Assembly (NCBI RefSeq): GCF_001039355.2
Contig: NW_019775588.1
Coordinates: 14,044-78,043, forward strand
Direction of reading: 5' to 3'
From: Lingula anatina
Taxonomy: Eukaryota; Brachiopoda; Lingulata; Lingulida; Lingulidae
Length of the DNA stretch: 64,000 nucleotides
Shown here piece after piece: positions 51,547-63,178 of this stretch. The notes beneath the pieces are model-generated. The model made no database searches. It saw only the letters and a program-made list of their open reading frames with translations, and was not told where the DNA came from. The number at the start of each line of letters is the position of its first letter. Within the stretch, counting starts at the first letter, position 1. A program made the position numbers and the translations under genes.

Positions 51547-51759
51547 CTGAAAAGAATCAAAAGTATATATAAATATATATAAATGTCTGTGTGTGATTGT
51601 GTGTATGAATATATATACACATGGTTGTGTTACATGTATGTGCATTATTGTGTGTATCTATGCGTGTTTAAATTTTCTGTGCATGTATCTCCGTGTATAT
51701 GAAAAATTTGTTTGTGTGGGCGTAAAATATATGCGCATGCGTGGATGTACTTNATATCA

Positions 51760-52640
51760 ATTAACACACTTTATTATTTTTCTGTAGTCGTGCTTGGTTC
51801 TAAAGCGCCATTCCAATTTAGGTTTACTGTTTTTGTGTAAATTTATTTCCACCACCTTCGAGAAATATTTTAATATTCTCAGTTACAATTATTTTCAGGG
51901 CAGTTCATGGCGACTGCACCTGTAATAATAGAAGAAGGGATATTCAAGGACCTAATTCCGAAATTGACGGGCATTACAGGCACAGATAAAGACAGGTGAG
52001 GTATTTACTACTTATCTACCTACGTCCAATTTTGCATGGGTTTGCCACAGAAATGTTAGAAAAGTAGAACACGGTTTTCCCCAATTTCATGCTGATATGT
52101 AATAACACGTCCCCAACATAAAGCAACTGGATTGTTTAAACTTTAAGTTCTGTATGCAAACCCTTAGCCCAAGTGCAATTTGTATTTGGAATATATAAGT
52201 TTTTTTTCTCTATAATCATGATTTACATAGCAATAACCATACTCATGCCAGATTAATGGGTTAATAAATTAGTGGTCATAGTGCCATGTATAATCATGTA
52301 AGGTTTGTTTTTACTATTGTGCAAGATTGAAAAGTGGAGCAATGCCCGTCGTACACCATATTTATTATTTTCCTTTCAGTGATGGGTTTGAAGATGTTTT
52401 CAAAAGGCATTTGGGAACCTTCCACTGGTGTCACTGATGAAAATTTAGTTCTATCCTGATATTAAATAAACATATGAATAGAGAGTATATACAGCGTTGA
52501 TTTATTTCCTTTCCTTTTCCTTTTGTTATTTCTTATTCTATTTCCAATTATTGTATGGGGTGAATATCGTTCAATAAATTAAGATAGGCTAAAGTTAGCA
52601 GTGTGTAGTCACTAAAACCAAACTTCATGCTTAAGAAAGT
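51760..52640 (+). pseudogene. Truncated copy A of the Diedel-like gene (exons 4 and 5 only)
   Basis: Two exon-like blocks match the gene at 61.05-63.4 kb: 51899-51995 (equivalent to 62869-62970) and 52380-~52600 (equivalent to 63179-63420). The flanking intron sequence and the 3' sequence (GTGTAGTCACTAAAACCAAACTTCA) also match. Block one still encodes the cysteine pair and basic stretch (CTCNNRRRD) with the same acceptor phase. No counterpart of exons 1-3 is present; homology stops near 51760, close to DD3-3-like copy 2. In the last block the EF-hand loop seen in the other copies is deleted. AATAAA at 52573. It is most likely a dead 3' fragment from local duplication. Confidence 0.7.
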
Positions 52641-52680
52641 TTATTAAGAAATTTATGCTAAACATTTAATGCGCACTAAT

Positions 52681-52990
52681 TTATCGAGGAATAATAAATA
52701 CCGTCGTTGCCCAAAACAAACTTTCTCCAAGAAGAAATAAGTGATTGACACCAATGCAACCTAAAACTCGAACAGAACCGCCTGCAGCCTTGATTTGTTT
52801 TACATTTTTCTTGTACCATCTGATCTTTAGTAAAACAATTCGTAGACGGCCATCGCTCGGGTAGAGCAGGAATCTGGATTCATCTGAGAAGACCACATGG
52901 TACCAATGCACGATGATTAGCTTTCTGTTCTTTGCAGCCCAGCGCTACCTGTTTATTCATTGTTTCGTGTTAACCTAGGCTTCTTCACCA
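52681..52990 (-). pseudogene. Tc1/mariner transposase fragment, middle part
   Basis: The minus-strand frame contains RWAAKNRK and then VVFSDESRFLLYPSDGRLRI, which carries the first catalytic Asp of the DD34E transposase in its family context (SDESRF). Continuation to CIGVNHLF is degenerate, and the second Asp and the Glu are absent. It inserted just downstream of the Diedel-like remnant A. Confidence 0.75.
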
Positions 52991-53199
52991 TCCTTCTTGC
53001 CCAAGATACTGGTAAAAGTAGTCATACAGTAGTCTTTTTATCCAATGAAGATTTGTAAAGCGATTGTGGATGAAATATATGGCAAGAGAATTTTACGTAT
53101 ATAGTCAAGGCAGTGACTGTTTTACCGCAATATTTCTATTGTCGTTTTGCTTGGGTTTTGTCTGTTTTCTAACCAAGCAGCACGTAACTACCTGTATTT

Positions 53200-53345
53200 T
53201 TAAATAATGTCAAATTGTACAAACAAAGGAGACACATTTAATGCAGTTGACCTTCTGTCTATTGCAAACATAAATAAAAAGCAAACACTTTTTCCAAAGA
53301 TCATCACAATGAATGTAGATCCCAACCCAGATACAGAAAAGCAGT
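53200..53345 (+). repeat. Local repeat shared with 58.15-58.3 kb
   Basis: The stretch CATTTAATGCAGTTGACCTT...TCTATTGCAAACATA plus ATGAATGTAGATCC-AACCCAGAT recurs at 58146-58250, and its first part recurs inverted at 58256-58325. Confidence 0.75.
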
Positions 53346-54130
53346 TATGTTTTTTACCAACGTTTTATCCATATTATTATAAAATGATCTATAGTTTTAG
53401 ACAATGTTTGGTGGAATCCAACTGGGACGTTTGAAAATGTGTGGCACCTCTATGCGGTATAGCTACCGGACACAATGCACAGAAGTGTTGAGGTCACATG
53501 AAACTTAAAATGACATTACACGCCCACAGCCCCTATCTTCACATTGTATGTACTAACGGGAATTTTGCTGAAACAATTTCACGATTTTTTGCACAGATAA
53601 AACCATCAAAAATTTTCTGATAAACGTATTGTGATCATAGGTTTTTAATATGTGTAGGCTCTTTGTGATCAGGTCGATAACAAAAAAACTTATGTCCATA
53701 TGAAAGCTTACACTTTATTTAGCCAATCCTTTATAAAAACGCATGATAACGTTTCAACCACGAGATAAATGCATATAAACGAGGGCCATGGAGCCTGTCC
53801 CTTGCAGGACTGAAATATCCCACAATGCCGTGGCGAAATATCGTAGCTGCCAGGAATTTAATCTGCTGTGAAGTAAATTTTAGCCAAGGATGGGAAATAA
53901 AACAGATAGTTAACCACTCTCAAACTTGATGTAGAAGAAGAGAATGTCCCGAGAACGGACTTGTTATTAATGCGCAGAACTGTAAAAATCTTCATAATGG
54001 AAAGCTGTAGCAAGAAACGATTGTTTGATATCGTATCTCCCAATACCAGCATTGGGATATCTATGCATATAGATAACAGCTCAATGACTTGAACTGGTGA
54101 GTAGAGAAATAAAAAAACCAGGCAAAAGAG

Positions 54131-54495
54131 TAGATGAATTTTTAAAGATATTTTTTACTTATCATCATATTTCATCGGTAATATATCAAATGAGAAACGC
54201 GTGTTATATGAATAGTAGTCTTACTTCAAAAACAGCTAGTTGTTTTCCAAAGACCATCATCATCATTAAGCACTACGCATGATACAAATTTCTTAAAAAA
54301 TCGACAAAATGTATGCTGGCAACCTGAATGGCGCATTTGTTACTCATCAAAGCAAATTACTTGAAAAACTGTTTGAAAACTGTTGCTCTTTAGAGAAATG
54401 GTAGACATAGATGCAGGTTAAAAAACCCAAATGTCTCTTGATTTCGCTCTGCGCTAGAAAATGATTTTATCAACAACCACTAAAATCCAATATAC
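54131..54495 (+). repeat. Direct repeat block, copy 1
   Basis: About 365 bp are repeated at 56081-56475 in the same orientation. Shared stretches include AAAGACCATCATCATCATTAAGCACTA, GGCAACCTGAATGGCG, ACTGTTGCTCTTT and AAATGATTTTATCAA. Both copies contain indels. The block shows that ~2 kb of this region was tandemly duplicated. Confidence 0.8.
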
Positions 54496-54496
54496 A

Positions 54497-54920
54497 GCAT
54501 TGGTCAAAAAGGTTGTCCCACCCCCATTTCCATGTACTGTTATTTACAAATGATCACCTCACAGCTGTGAACTGTTAGAAGTAGTGCTTTTTATTACGGA
54601 TGCCGTGTCTAACATGATTAATGGTTTAAAAAATACAAAATAGTGGTGAAAATATACACATTTTATGCCATTTAGTAAAATTTATAAGATGTACCCCCTC
54701 AAATCGACTGTTTCACTTTGACTTTTACAGATGTAAAGAAATGTCTATAAAGTTAAAAAGACGCCATCAAATGTCACCAAATTCACACACAATTAGTATT
54801 AGGGTGTGCTAGTTAAAGATCACGTGCCTAACAGCGTGTGCGTCTACCGCGTACTGCAATTATCTCCTGTAGACGGCGCTACAAGCCTTCAACACGGGTT
54901 TCAATTCTGTTTTGTGGGAT
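54497..54920 (-). pseudogene. Tc1/mariner element 3' end with transposase C-terminus
   Basis: On the minus strand, codons at ~54920-54830 read EEWDNIPQNRIETRVEGL, stop, RRLQEIIAVRGRRTR, matching the C-terminal end typical of Tc1-type transposases. One in-frame stop breaks it. The element then runs ~300 bp to GGTCAAAAAGGTTGTCCCAC at 54501, the terminal sequence also seen at 5513. It cannot encode an active enzyme. Confidence 0.75.
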
Positions 54921-55568
54921 ATTGTCCCATTCTTCTTAAACAAGTTGGGGGAGTTGGTCCACGTTTTTATGGGGTTGGTTCACCTTTGCATTACACACTC
55001 CAATTCATGTCACAGTTGATTAGTAAGTTTAATATCAGGGATCAAAGATGGTGGTTCCATCCTTAGACAATTGTGTTGTGCATGAACTAAGGATTCACAA
55101 CTACTAAGATTATCCGAGGTATAGTACAAAATGTATGTAATGTACGTGTCAGTGACCTTTCCTAAAGTTAAATACATAAAACGAATAAGAATACCACTCT
55201 TTCCTAATCTTTCCTAATCTTTTCAATAAATTTCTACATGCAAGCATGAGCTAGTTTATATTGGTTCATGACACCCAAAGACCTGTTTGTTTCATTATAT
55301 TTACTTGTACTTTTTAATATTAATACAGGGTATATATTCTTAAGGAAATCAAGTAGAATATGCCAGACAGGTACCGGAAAATCTCCCCTCCAACAGCAGC
55401 CTGTGAGGTTATATGAATATCGTTTTTGTCTTGGGGGGAGACCTACCTAATGCAAACTGCGGGAAAGTTGCACATAATACATTATTTTGGTAATAACGTA
55501 GTGTTCAAACCACCGTTTGTTTTTTACTTTGATGATTCATTGATGTTATCAAGATATGATGGTAATTC

Positions 55569-55570
<2 letters not shown>

Positions 55571-55621
<51 letters not shown>
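55571..55621. repeat. (AT)n microsatellite
   Basis: About 25 AT dinucleotides. Confidence 0.9.
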
Positions 55622-55625
<4 letters not shown>

Positions 55626-55740
55626 ACATACTGCTTGCACGTATTCCAGAAAATTGTTACCAAGCAGATTGAAACAAGACATTTACAAATACAGGTACGA
55701 CAGCCATCTTCAATGTCAAATACAGAGAACGCATAACATG
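55622..55740 (+). repeat. Repeat shared with the window end, copy 1
   Basis: The stretch AACATACTGCTTGCACGT, TTCCAGAAAA, GTTACCAAGCAGATTGAAAC, CCATCTTC recurs at 63892-64000, so another duplicated block continues beyond the window. Confidence 0.8.
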
Positions 55741-56080
55741 TCATATTCATAACTGAATTCATAAAGATATCAATGTTACTCAAAACAATTAATAGCGATT
55801 TAGATTGTTTGTAAAACATTTAGGTTGTTCGCTGTTGATTTGTGAATTCACAATACTTTTTTGTCGACTAATTAAACTAAGAGACTGAACATGCACACGC
55901 TCTGAATTGAATGAAGCTCACTGTGCATTTAAATATGGTTTTAATTGTCATGCAGAAACACCGCTTTTATGTTTATTTACTTGCCTCACCATTATTCGTT
56001 GCATAAACGACGCACCTCATCTACGTTCAACGATGCCCCCCTCCCCTCCCCCCCCACACAGACACATACCCCAGGCTTAA

Positions 56081-56475
56081 TGAAAAGATGGATTATTATA
56101 GATCTATTTACCTATCATCATATTTCGTCGACGCATGATACAAAATTATTTGAAATCGACTAAATGTTAAATGAATAGTACAATGTAGTCGTACTTCTAA
56201 AAATACATTTTTACCTAGTTGTATTCCAAAGACCATCATCATCATTAAGCACTATGCATAATACAAAATTCTTTTTAAAAAAGACAAATTGTATGATGGC
56301 AACCTGAATGGCGTATTTTTACTCATCGCTGCAAAGTAGAAGAAAAACTGTATGGAAACTGTTGCTCTTTTGGGAAATAGTAGATATACAGGCAGGTTAA
56401 AAAACTTGAATACCTTTTGATTTTGCTCGGCGCTAAATAAATGATTTTATCAAATTTTATCAACAACCACTCAAA
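56081..56475 (+). repeat. Direct repeat block, copy 2
   Basis: Counterpart of 54131-54495, ~1.95 kb downstream, same orientation. Confidence 0.8.
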
Positions 56476-57164
56476 TAGGTCGTGGATTTCACTTAACAGC
56501 CAAAATTTGCAGCTGTAAATGACTGTTTGCCATGAAATCATACTGTAGATTTGGAGGAATGTTTTGACATCCCACAAATTCATTCGGGCATAAAACACAT
56601 GCGTAATTTCAATTCCATGTTTGATACACAGCTCATAACTTTACGATGATCACAGAATCTGGCTAGGTATACAGTATACCTGTAACACGTACATCCACCT
56701 TTCATTCCACTAAAAACATTCTGTTCAGCCGCCTCCGTTGACACGTCCAAGAACCACAATAAGCGGGAACATTTGCAACGCCAAAAGCATCTTAACTCGC
56801 GCGTATACAAATGGAGCGATTAACTTAAATAACTTTTTAGTCTTGTGTTTTTCTTAAAGCTTATATCCTAAGCCTTTATTTTCAGCTGATTTGCCATTAA
56901 ACCGATGGTGAGTGTGAGAGATACAACCGTTGCTATGGTAACGCATGGGATTAAAAAAATGAAATTTCTGAGACCAAAAAATATTTCAAATGCATTAAAT
57001 AAATTAAATTCAAAATCATTTCAGATGGGTCCTCAAAATTGTCCAAGATGGCATCCAATATTTGCTGATTTTTGAGTGATAATTTTTTTTAATAATTGAG
57101 TTCTAATTCAATTATCAAGGAATTGGAATGTCAGAAATGATTTGTGGAGCAATTAACCGCCGTG

Positions 57165-57560
57165 TATCACATTTATTATTTTCCTTCCAGTGATTTGTTT
57201 GAAAATGTTCTCAAAAGCCTCTTTGTAATCTTCCTCTGATGTTACTGATGAGAATTTAGATGGCAAGATCAATTTCATTGAGTTTTATCCTGATATGTAA
57301 TAGAAAACTAACAATTGGACGGTATACAAAGTTGCTTTATTTTCTTTCCCTTTCGTTCTGTTATTTTGTATTCTTTCTACGTCTATAAGATGAATATCGT
57401 TCAATAAATTAAGGCCAAAGTTATCAGTGTGTAGTCACTAAAAAACCAAACGTCAAGATTCAGCACGTTAAGTTACATATGCTTAATATTCAGTGCACAT
57501 GTACTATTAAGGCAAGGAATGTTAAATACCGTTGCTCAAAACGATGGACTGTTACAAAAG
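57165..57560 (+). pseudogene. Truncated copy B of the Diedel-like gene (last exon only)
   Basis: The acceptor TTTCCTTCCAG at 57180-57190 and the following block match the last exon of the gene at 61-63 kb, including the 3' AATAAA (57400-57405) and the GTGTAGTCACTAAA block. It keeps an intact EF-hand loop frame (DENLDGKINFIEF) but an in-frame stop precedes it. No other exon of the gene is found nearby. The upstream intron stretch resembles copy A (GTGGAGCAAT). Confidence 0.65.
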
Positions 57561-57822
57561 ACAACGTTTTTTCATTGTAAATTTGTATCATTGCAGATAC
57601 AAAATGTTTAACCACTAGACGTGTAACATATTCTACGTAATCAAAGTTATTATAATACTTCAAAGGAAGTTATAACCAATTTCAAAATTACACTCCCATT
57701 CCTTTATTGAGACTGAAGTACATTGTTTTATATCTATTACAAGTGAGATCCTCTATGTTCACGATAAAAGCTCACTACGGGGGTGGGGTGGGGGGGGGGG
57801 GTACTAGTGTTTTCAACCTTTG

Positions 57823-58059
57823 CTAGGGGATGCTTTCCCACCCTTGAGTCAAAGCTTGTCCCAACTGTTGTGAATTTTCTGGACGTGCTTTTTTCTTGTG
57901 TTCGACACCCAATTTGTCCCGAACATATTCAATTATGTTCATATTAAAGCTTTTGCCGGGTTGACCCATGATGTTGTTTTTTCTTATAAAACCTATTATC
58001 GTATGGGAGTAGTTATCTTGCTGCAAGCGAAAGTTTTTCTGGTATATTGTACGTGCCAA
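57823..58059 (-). pseudogene. Tc1/mariner transposase fragment, C-terminal catalytic part
   Basis: The minus-strand frame reads FRLQQDNYSHT (the QQDN context of the second catalytic Asp), then FNMNIIEYVRDKLG (the Glu context, usually SPDMNPIEHVWD), then QQLGQALTQGWESIP and a stop. It is recognisable but diverged, truncated at both ends, and separate from the other two fragments. A poly-G tract (57780-57801) lies just downstream. Confidence 0.75.
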
Positions 58060-58145
58060 CGTGATCGTTTTTCTTCCAGAATAAACAATTGTCTGACACT
58101 TTCAGCCTCGATTTGTTGTACATTTTGTTTGTACTTTTGTTCTCC

Positions 58146-58325
58146 ACAGATACATTTAATGCAGTTGCCATTCTGTCTATTGTAAAAATATTGTAAAACT
58201 CTTTCGAAACACCATCAATGAATGTAGATCCAAACCCAGATTTAGAAAAAGCAGTAGATGTATGTTTGCAATAGACAGAATGTCAACTGAATTAGATGTA
58301 TTTCCATTGTTTGCACAATTTGCCG
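58146..58325. repeat. Inverted repeat with 53.2-kb family sequence
   Basis: A forward block (ACATTTAATGCAGTTG, CATTCTGTCTATTG) and an inverted block (TTTGCAATAGACAGAATGTC, AACTGAATTAGATG) face each other over ~80 bp. Both relate to 53200-53345. It looks like a folded-back pair created when the region was rearranged. Confidence 0.7.
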
Positions 58326-58475
58326 TTATTGCGAAAACGCTGGTAGTTACATGCTGCTTAATTAGAAAGCAGACGGTTCTCAGGCAAAACGGCAATACAA
58401 AGATTGCGGTGAAACATACACTGTCGTGATAATATACGTATAATTTGCCATACATCTCATCCAACGTCTGTTTAA

Positions 58476-59499
58476 CCCTCAAGTGACCGAGAGGGGTCAT
58501 TTACGACCCCAGCCACATGATTTAATGTGCCATCTCTTTTTTTTATTCGAATTTTCTTTCCTTGCATGGGTTTGTCAGTCTACTAATCCTACACACTTTC
58601 ACAGTTTTTTTGTAGGGATCAACCAATTAGTGTGGCGTATACATCACAAACTCTTGTGGGGTCATTTATGACCACAAAGAGAAGCATTGGAATATTAGTT
58701 TTTAAATTTTATTCAAATGCTTTGCCCACGCAACACTGACAGGAAAATGTCACATGCATGTGCTTCACGCAACCAGCCAGTGTGCCTAAAACATAGGCAC
58801 AAATAAGTGGTTTGTGAAGATTGTGCTTGAAGAGTTACTAATAGTGCATCGCTGAATCTAATTTCAGTAGCTTTGTTGGAACTTGTTCTCATAACTGGGT
58901 CTCTCATTTTGACGGTTACAATTTCGGGTTTTCGGAAACCTAAAGGAATCTGTCAATATCACATTATACATATATTAACAAAATGTTTGTGTGGATTTTG
59001 TTTTATACACAGAAGTGGTGGTAACATACATGTAGGTTGATTGAATGTGTTCTGAGTAGTATGATTTCCTTACCAGCATTAGGGAATTCCCTACTCAGCA
59101 AGTCAGCTAATTATTCTTTTTGAAGTTAGCAGGATGCTATCTCAACATAAGTCAAAATATTTTTACTCAAATTTATTTTGTAATGTACTTTTTCATTTAG
59201 TGTGGCAAATAAAAAGAGAAATATTTCTGCAAGTAGAAACTGAAAAGGAAGGTCTAAATACCGGTGTAATGTTGTTCTTAAAATCTGTGCTTGGTTATTT
59301 CATGCAATAAAAGTATTATTACCAAATACTTATTACATTAGATCATTACAAAATAGTTGTCTTAAATCCTGGGAGTAGTATATGTGTGATAAACCCTCAA
59401 CAGCCTTTTATAATAAGGATCACTGTACAGAGCACAATGGGGTCATAGATGACCCCACTTGGTCATTTCAGTCAGTAAAATAGCTTGGTCTCTTGAGGG
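58476..59499. mobile_element. piggyBac-like non-autonomous element
   Basis: The element begins CCCTCAAGTGACCGAG and ends with the near-exact reverse complement (CTTGGTCTCTTGAGGG). It is flanked on both sides by TTAA (58472-58475 and 59500-59503), the target-site duplication typical of piggyBac transposons, whose ends start with CCC. Three palindromic GGGGTCATnnAnGACCCC-type motifs lie inside (58493-58510, near 58659-58675, 59439-59456). The 1024 bp interior has no transposase frame, so movement would need an enzyme in trans. Confidence 0.85.
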
Positions 59500-59503
59500 T
59501 TAA

Positions 59504-61048
59504 ACGATACGATATCTGTACTGGATAAGAGGTTGTATGACTACTTTTACCAGTGTTTGCTGAGTTGTAATGTGAGTAAATGGTTTACTAAGACTGGCAA
59601 TGTACACTGTGCTTAAAATGGTTGTAACCTCACTGAAAGTTTTCAATACTGTTATATGTTTTAAGGCTATTTTTCATGTTCTTGATTTGGATTCTGTCTT
59701 CCCCACAGCAATTAATGACTATTTGGCATTACCTAGGTCATAATAAGGGTGTGAGAAGCATGCTAATAGATGTTGTTAGCTTGGCAAACGAGGTGTTTTG
59801 CCTTGATGTAAAGATGATTGTTAGGGTTGATTAATTTTCTGATGGATTCTGACCTCCACCTTAACCTGGTAGGTTCCAATGGTGATCCACGAGTCACCAC
59901 CTGCACACTGGATATTGATTGTGCTTTAGTCAAAATAGAGAGAAGAACACCAGGACAATGTATATCAGAGGCATTGGTATAGAATTGTGTCGACCGGAAC
60001 TCCTTCAACACAGACACGATATGTTATAGCGTACCATTACACAGCCTAATGAGTAATGTAGAGAACATAATATAAAATATAGTTCTTAAAATTATTTTGC
60101 ATGACCTTCTTACGCTCTAGCAGAAATTTAAAAAATCGTTACATTCATTATGAAAAATGAGTTCAACGATGATATATCCAGCATAATAATTGTCAAGAAA
60201 CCATCTTAACAATTACTTGGAATTTTAACGTCTGCTAAATAAAAAAAAAATCACAAGTCTGTTGAGTCGAACGGTGACCATTTTGCACTATCAATATCAA
60301 ATATATGAAAAAATCGTATCAAAAAACAATCAGCTACCTGTGTTTTTTTTTTTTTTTGGATTAGAGTTAATGGCACATCAAATGGCATATTTTATGAAGC
60401 CAGTGGTTTTTCCAGTGAAGACAAATTATGTTATGTTTTATTCAATAACAAAGGGAATGTTTTACTACAAAAACCATGGTCATTAACCTGGATTCAATTC
60501 CCCCAAAAGCAGCTGACTCTAATAATTGTTGTGTTGTGAAAGAATCGTACAGCATGAATATCTGCAAAGATTGACACCGCAAGTTTCCCTTATAACAATG
60601 ACATTAAGTGAAGAAGAATCTCCGTCAGTCTAGATCTGGCACATTCGATTTTAGCATGCGTATGTTCGTCCACAGTTAAAGAATATATCATGGAAAATCC
60701 GAATAAGGTTCTATCTGGATGTCGAGCCTAGACAATACGTAATAAATAAATGGATGGACCACATCTTTGAGAGCTAACTATGGCATCTCATTGGTTAGCT
60801 AAGTGATGTTTCTATGTGTTAACCGTGATTTCACTAATGTGATATACCCTGTATGAACGAGGTCACTGTGTGACACTTTTGAGTGTGAAATCTTAGATGG
60901 TAACTTGAAGTGATAATTTCGTCGGTCAGGAACGGGTTGCTTGGTTTTTGATATATTGATCAATTAAACTTTTTTAAAAATAAGGAAATTAACCAGTGCA
61001 TTAGCTATGCATTCACTATCCAAAAATGCAGGTATTTACATACTGAGC
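59504..61048. other. No gene seen; 5' flank of the Diedel-like gene
   Basis: No exon or repeat was identified, except that ~59520-59555 (TATGACTACTTTTACCAGT) matches the reverse complement of a stretch near 53012-53030. Promoter elements of the following gene other than the TATA box could not be placed. Confidence 0.35.
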
Positions 61049-61058
61049 TATATAAAAG
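61049..61058 (+). promoter_or_regulatory. TATA box of the Diedel-like gene
   Basis: TATATAAAAG lies ~30 bp upstream of a suitable start region (~61080). A short untranslated first exon ends at 61126 with the donor GTGAGT. The spacing fits an RNA polymerase II core promoter. The start site itself is inferred. Confidence 0.65.
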
Positions 61059-61623
61059 CCGACACTCATTATCTTTCTGTAGTCTGATTTGCTTCATTTA
61101 TCGCAGAGGTTTCCAAAAACATATCGGTGAGTGAGAATTATCAGTCTTGCTTAACAGACATTGTATAATAGTAGATATAACTATAATAAAACATACATCT
61201 TTCCATTCTCTGTCAGTTTCTACGATTATTGTTATGAACATTTTATTTAAGCAAATACTTTTCTGGTACAATTAAGATATTACATTTACTTCCCACAGGA
61301 AGTATTGTTTTGGTTTTCGTTTGTCTGTCTGTGTGTCTGTCTGTCTGCCAGTTAACAATTATACAAAGCATTATGCAGAAAGAAATAATAAAATTGAATA
61401 AAGAATTTAAAAATCAACTTGATTTTTGGAAAAATTGCGGAAGTGGACCAAGTAAGAAAAAGATTATGGTGGTGATCCGTTGATAACTATTGGTATAATA
61501 AAGATAATATAGCTTGTTTGGCGGAGGTCTGTTGCTCTATAGGCATTTTCTAGTAACCAATATATTCATATCGTTTGTTCACTGTTGTAAATCGCTGGAT
61601 AATTATTTTTGTTATTCAGGAAC

Positions 61624-62944
61624 ATGTGTGGTGGCCTAACCGGTCTAGTTGTTGCCGTTTGTTTGATGGGCTTGGTAATAGACGTCACTCAAGCCGTTTG
61701 TTGTCGAAAACTATATCCTGGTGGTTATTGTGCAGACTGCAGTCAGGTAAGAAGTTATGTGCTTCTTAAAGTAAAAAGGTTACTGAGGGGGTTTGACATG
61801 ATAAAAAACAAACAAAAAATGAGATTTTCCCTGTGTCTATTTATTCAACCATGCATCTACCATTTGTTTGACTAAACAATAAAAATCCCCTTGCGTCTAT
61901 ATTCCACGTTACTTAACAAAGGCATAATCACCTAGGAGCAATTATCGTCAATTAAACAAGTTTCCATTTTGAGGTAAGATAGCGATCGGTATGGGTCGTA
62001 CCATTAGCTCTGCGCAAGAATTTATCAGTGCTGAAAGGCGTATGGGCTTCAATCCCGTGTCATCATTTTTGTTTATATTTTTGTCATGGAGTCATGAGCC
62101 CCTAATTATATTTTTCATTGAATAAAGACGTTATTTCCCCTTATCAACTATAGAATCTGCAATTGGGCTTTAAGGAAAATAGCATGCAGGGTTTTGGAGT
62201 ACTCAAGTGTGCCACTGGATTTGCGTAAAAACGGTGTTTGCGTGGGAGGTCAGGCAAAAGAGAAATTTGAAAAAGCGATTTTACCCCAAATTTACAATTA
62301 TGACATCAACGAAAAAATGACATTTGTGTATATGCAAAAGAATTTAGTCAGTGAGCACGAAAGATTAATTTATAATCCACGTAAATACAGTGGTTTAGGA
62401 GTTTTATCCTACCCTGTCCATAACATTCAGCAATTTTTTAAAGCGATCGAATGTTGCCGTGAATATAATTTTTTTAAATAAACGAAAAAAGGCGGGAAAA
62501 TACCAAACTTTTCCTTTTACTTCAGAGTTGGCTTTACTGTGGCAAAGGGGGGTGCAATATCTTTGGCTGTGCATGTAAGGGCGGATGCAAGGAGAGCTGT
62601 AACCCGACTATTTCGTAAGTTCCATCAGCTCCTTCACAAAAATGGTGATGATTATAACACTAAGCTATGTTAAATTTGGTATAATACTAACATAAAAAAT
62701 GTTCTAAAATCTTTCAATGAAACTTTTAATAACAACTCAATTTATTACTTTTCTGTGATCGTGTGTGGAACTAAATCACCCTTCTGATTTAGATTTACTG
62801 TGTATTTGTAAATCTATCTCCACCTCCTTTGCGAAATACTTTATATGCCGACATAAATTTATTTACAGATATATTCAAGGCACCTGCACCTGTAATGACA
62901 GAAGAAGAGATCTCAAAGACTCTGATTCTGGGATTGCCGCTTAA
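61624..62944 (+). CDS. Diedel-like cysteine-rich secreted protein (complete copy C)
   Basis: Coding exons 61624-61746, 62526-62614 and 62869-62944 join in phases 0 and 2 to 95 codons plus stop. An untranslated first exon (~61080-61126) follows a TATA box, and a last exon (63179-~63420) follows the stop. The leader LTGLVVAVCLMGLVIDVTQA is a signal peptide with likely cleavage before VCCRKL. The mature ~71 residues hold 12 cysteines, including CC, CADC, YCGKGGCNIFGCACKGGC and TCTC. The YCG-x-G-x-CNIFGC-x-C-x-GGC pattern closely matches, from memory, the core of insect Diedel, a small secreted immune regulator with relatives in some insect viruses. A mollusc-like host gene with this motif may act outside the cell in immunity or signalling; that is inference. 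Two remnants lie upstream. The stop TAA lies 26 bases before the last splice site, and downstream sequence suggests an ancestral longer protein. Confidence 0.8.
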
Positions 62945-63178
62945 GACATTAGAGGGATAGCTACGGACAGGTGAGGTAATCCTATTATGCAGAATTTAGA
63001 CTTTGTTAATAATATGTTTAGACTTTTTTTACTGATTTCCCAGTATTAAATAGTTGAATTGTTTAAAATTCAAGGACTGTATGTAAACCCTTAGTCCCTC
63101 CATTCCATGCGATTTGTATTTGAAATGTTTAAGGTTTTTTTTTAATAATAGGTTACCCATTTATTATTTTCTTTTCAG

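Noticed and set aside
58483-59510. Open frames inside the piggyBac-like element as possible transposase
   Set aside because: They are short and lack any DDE motif or piggyBac zinc-binding cysteines.
62194-62481. 95-codon open frame between Diedel-like exons 2 and 3
   Set aside because: It starts at TTG without an ATG at its head, has no homology I recognise, and lies in an intron with good splice signals on both sides.
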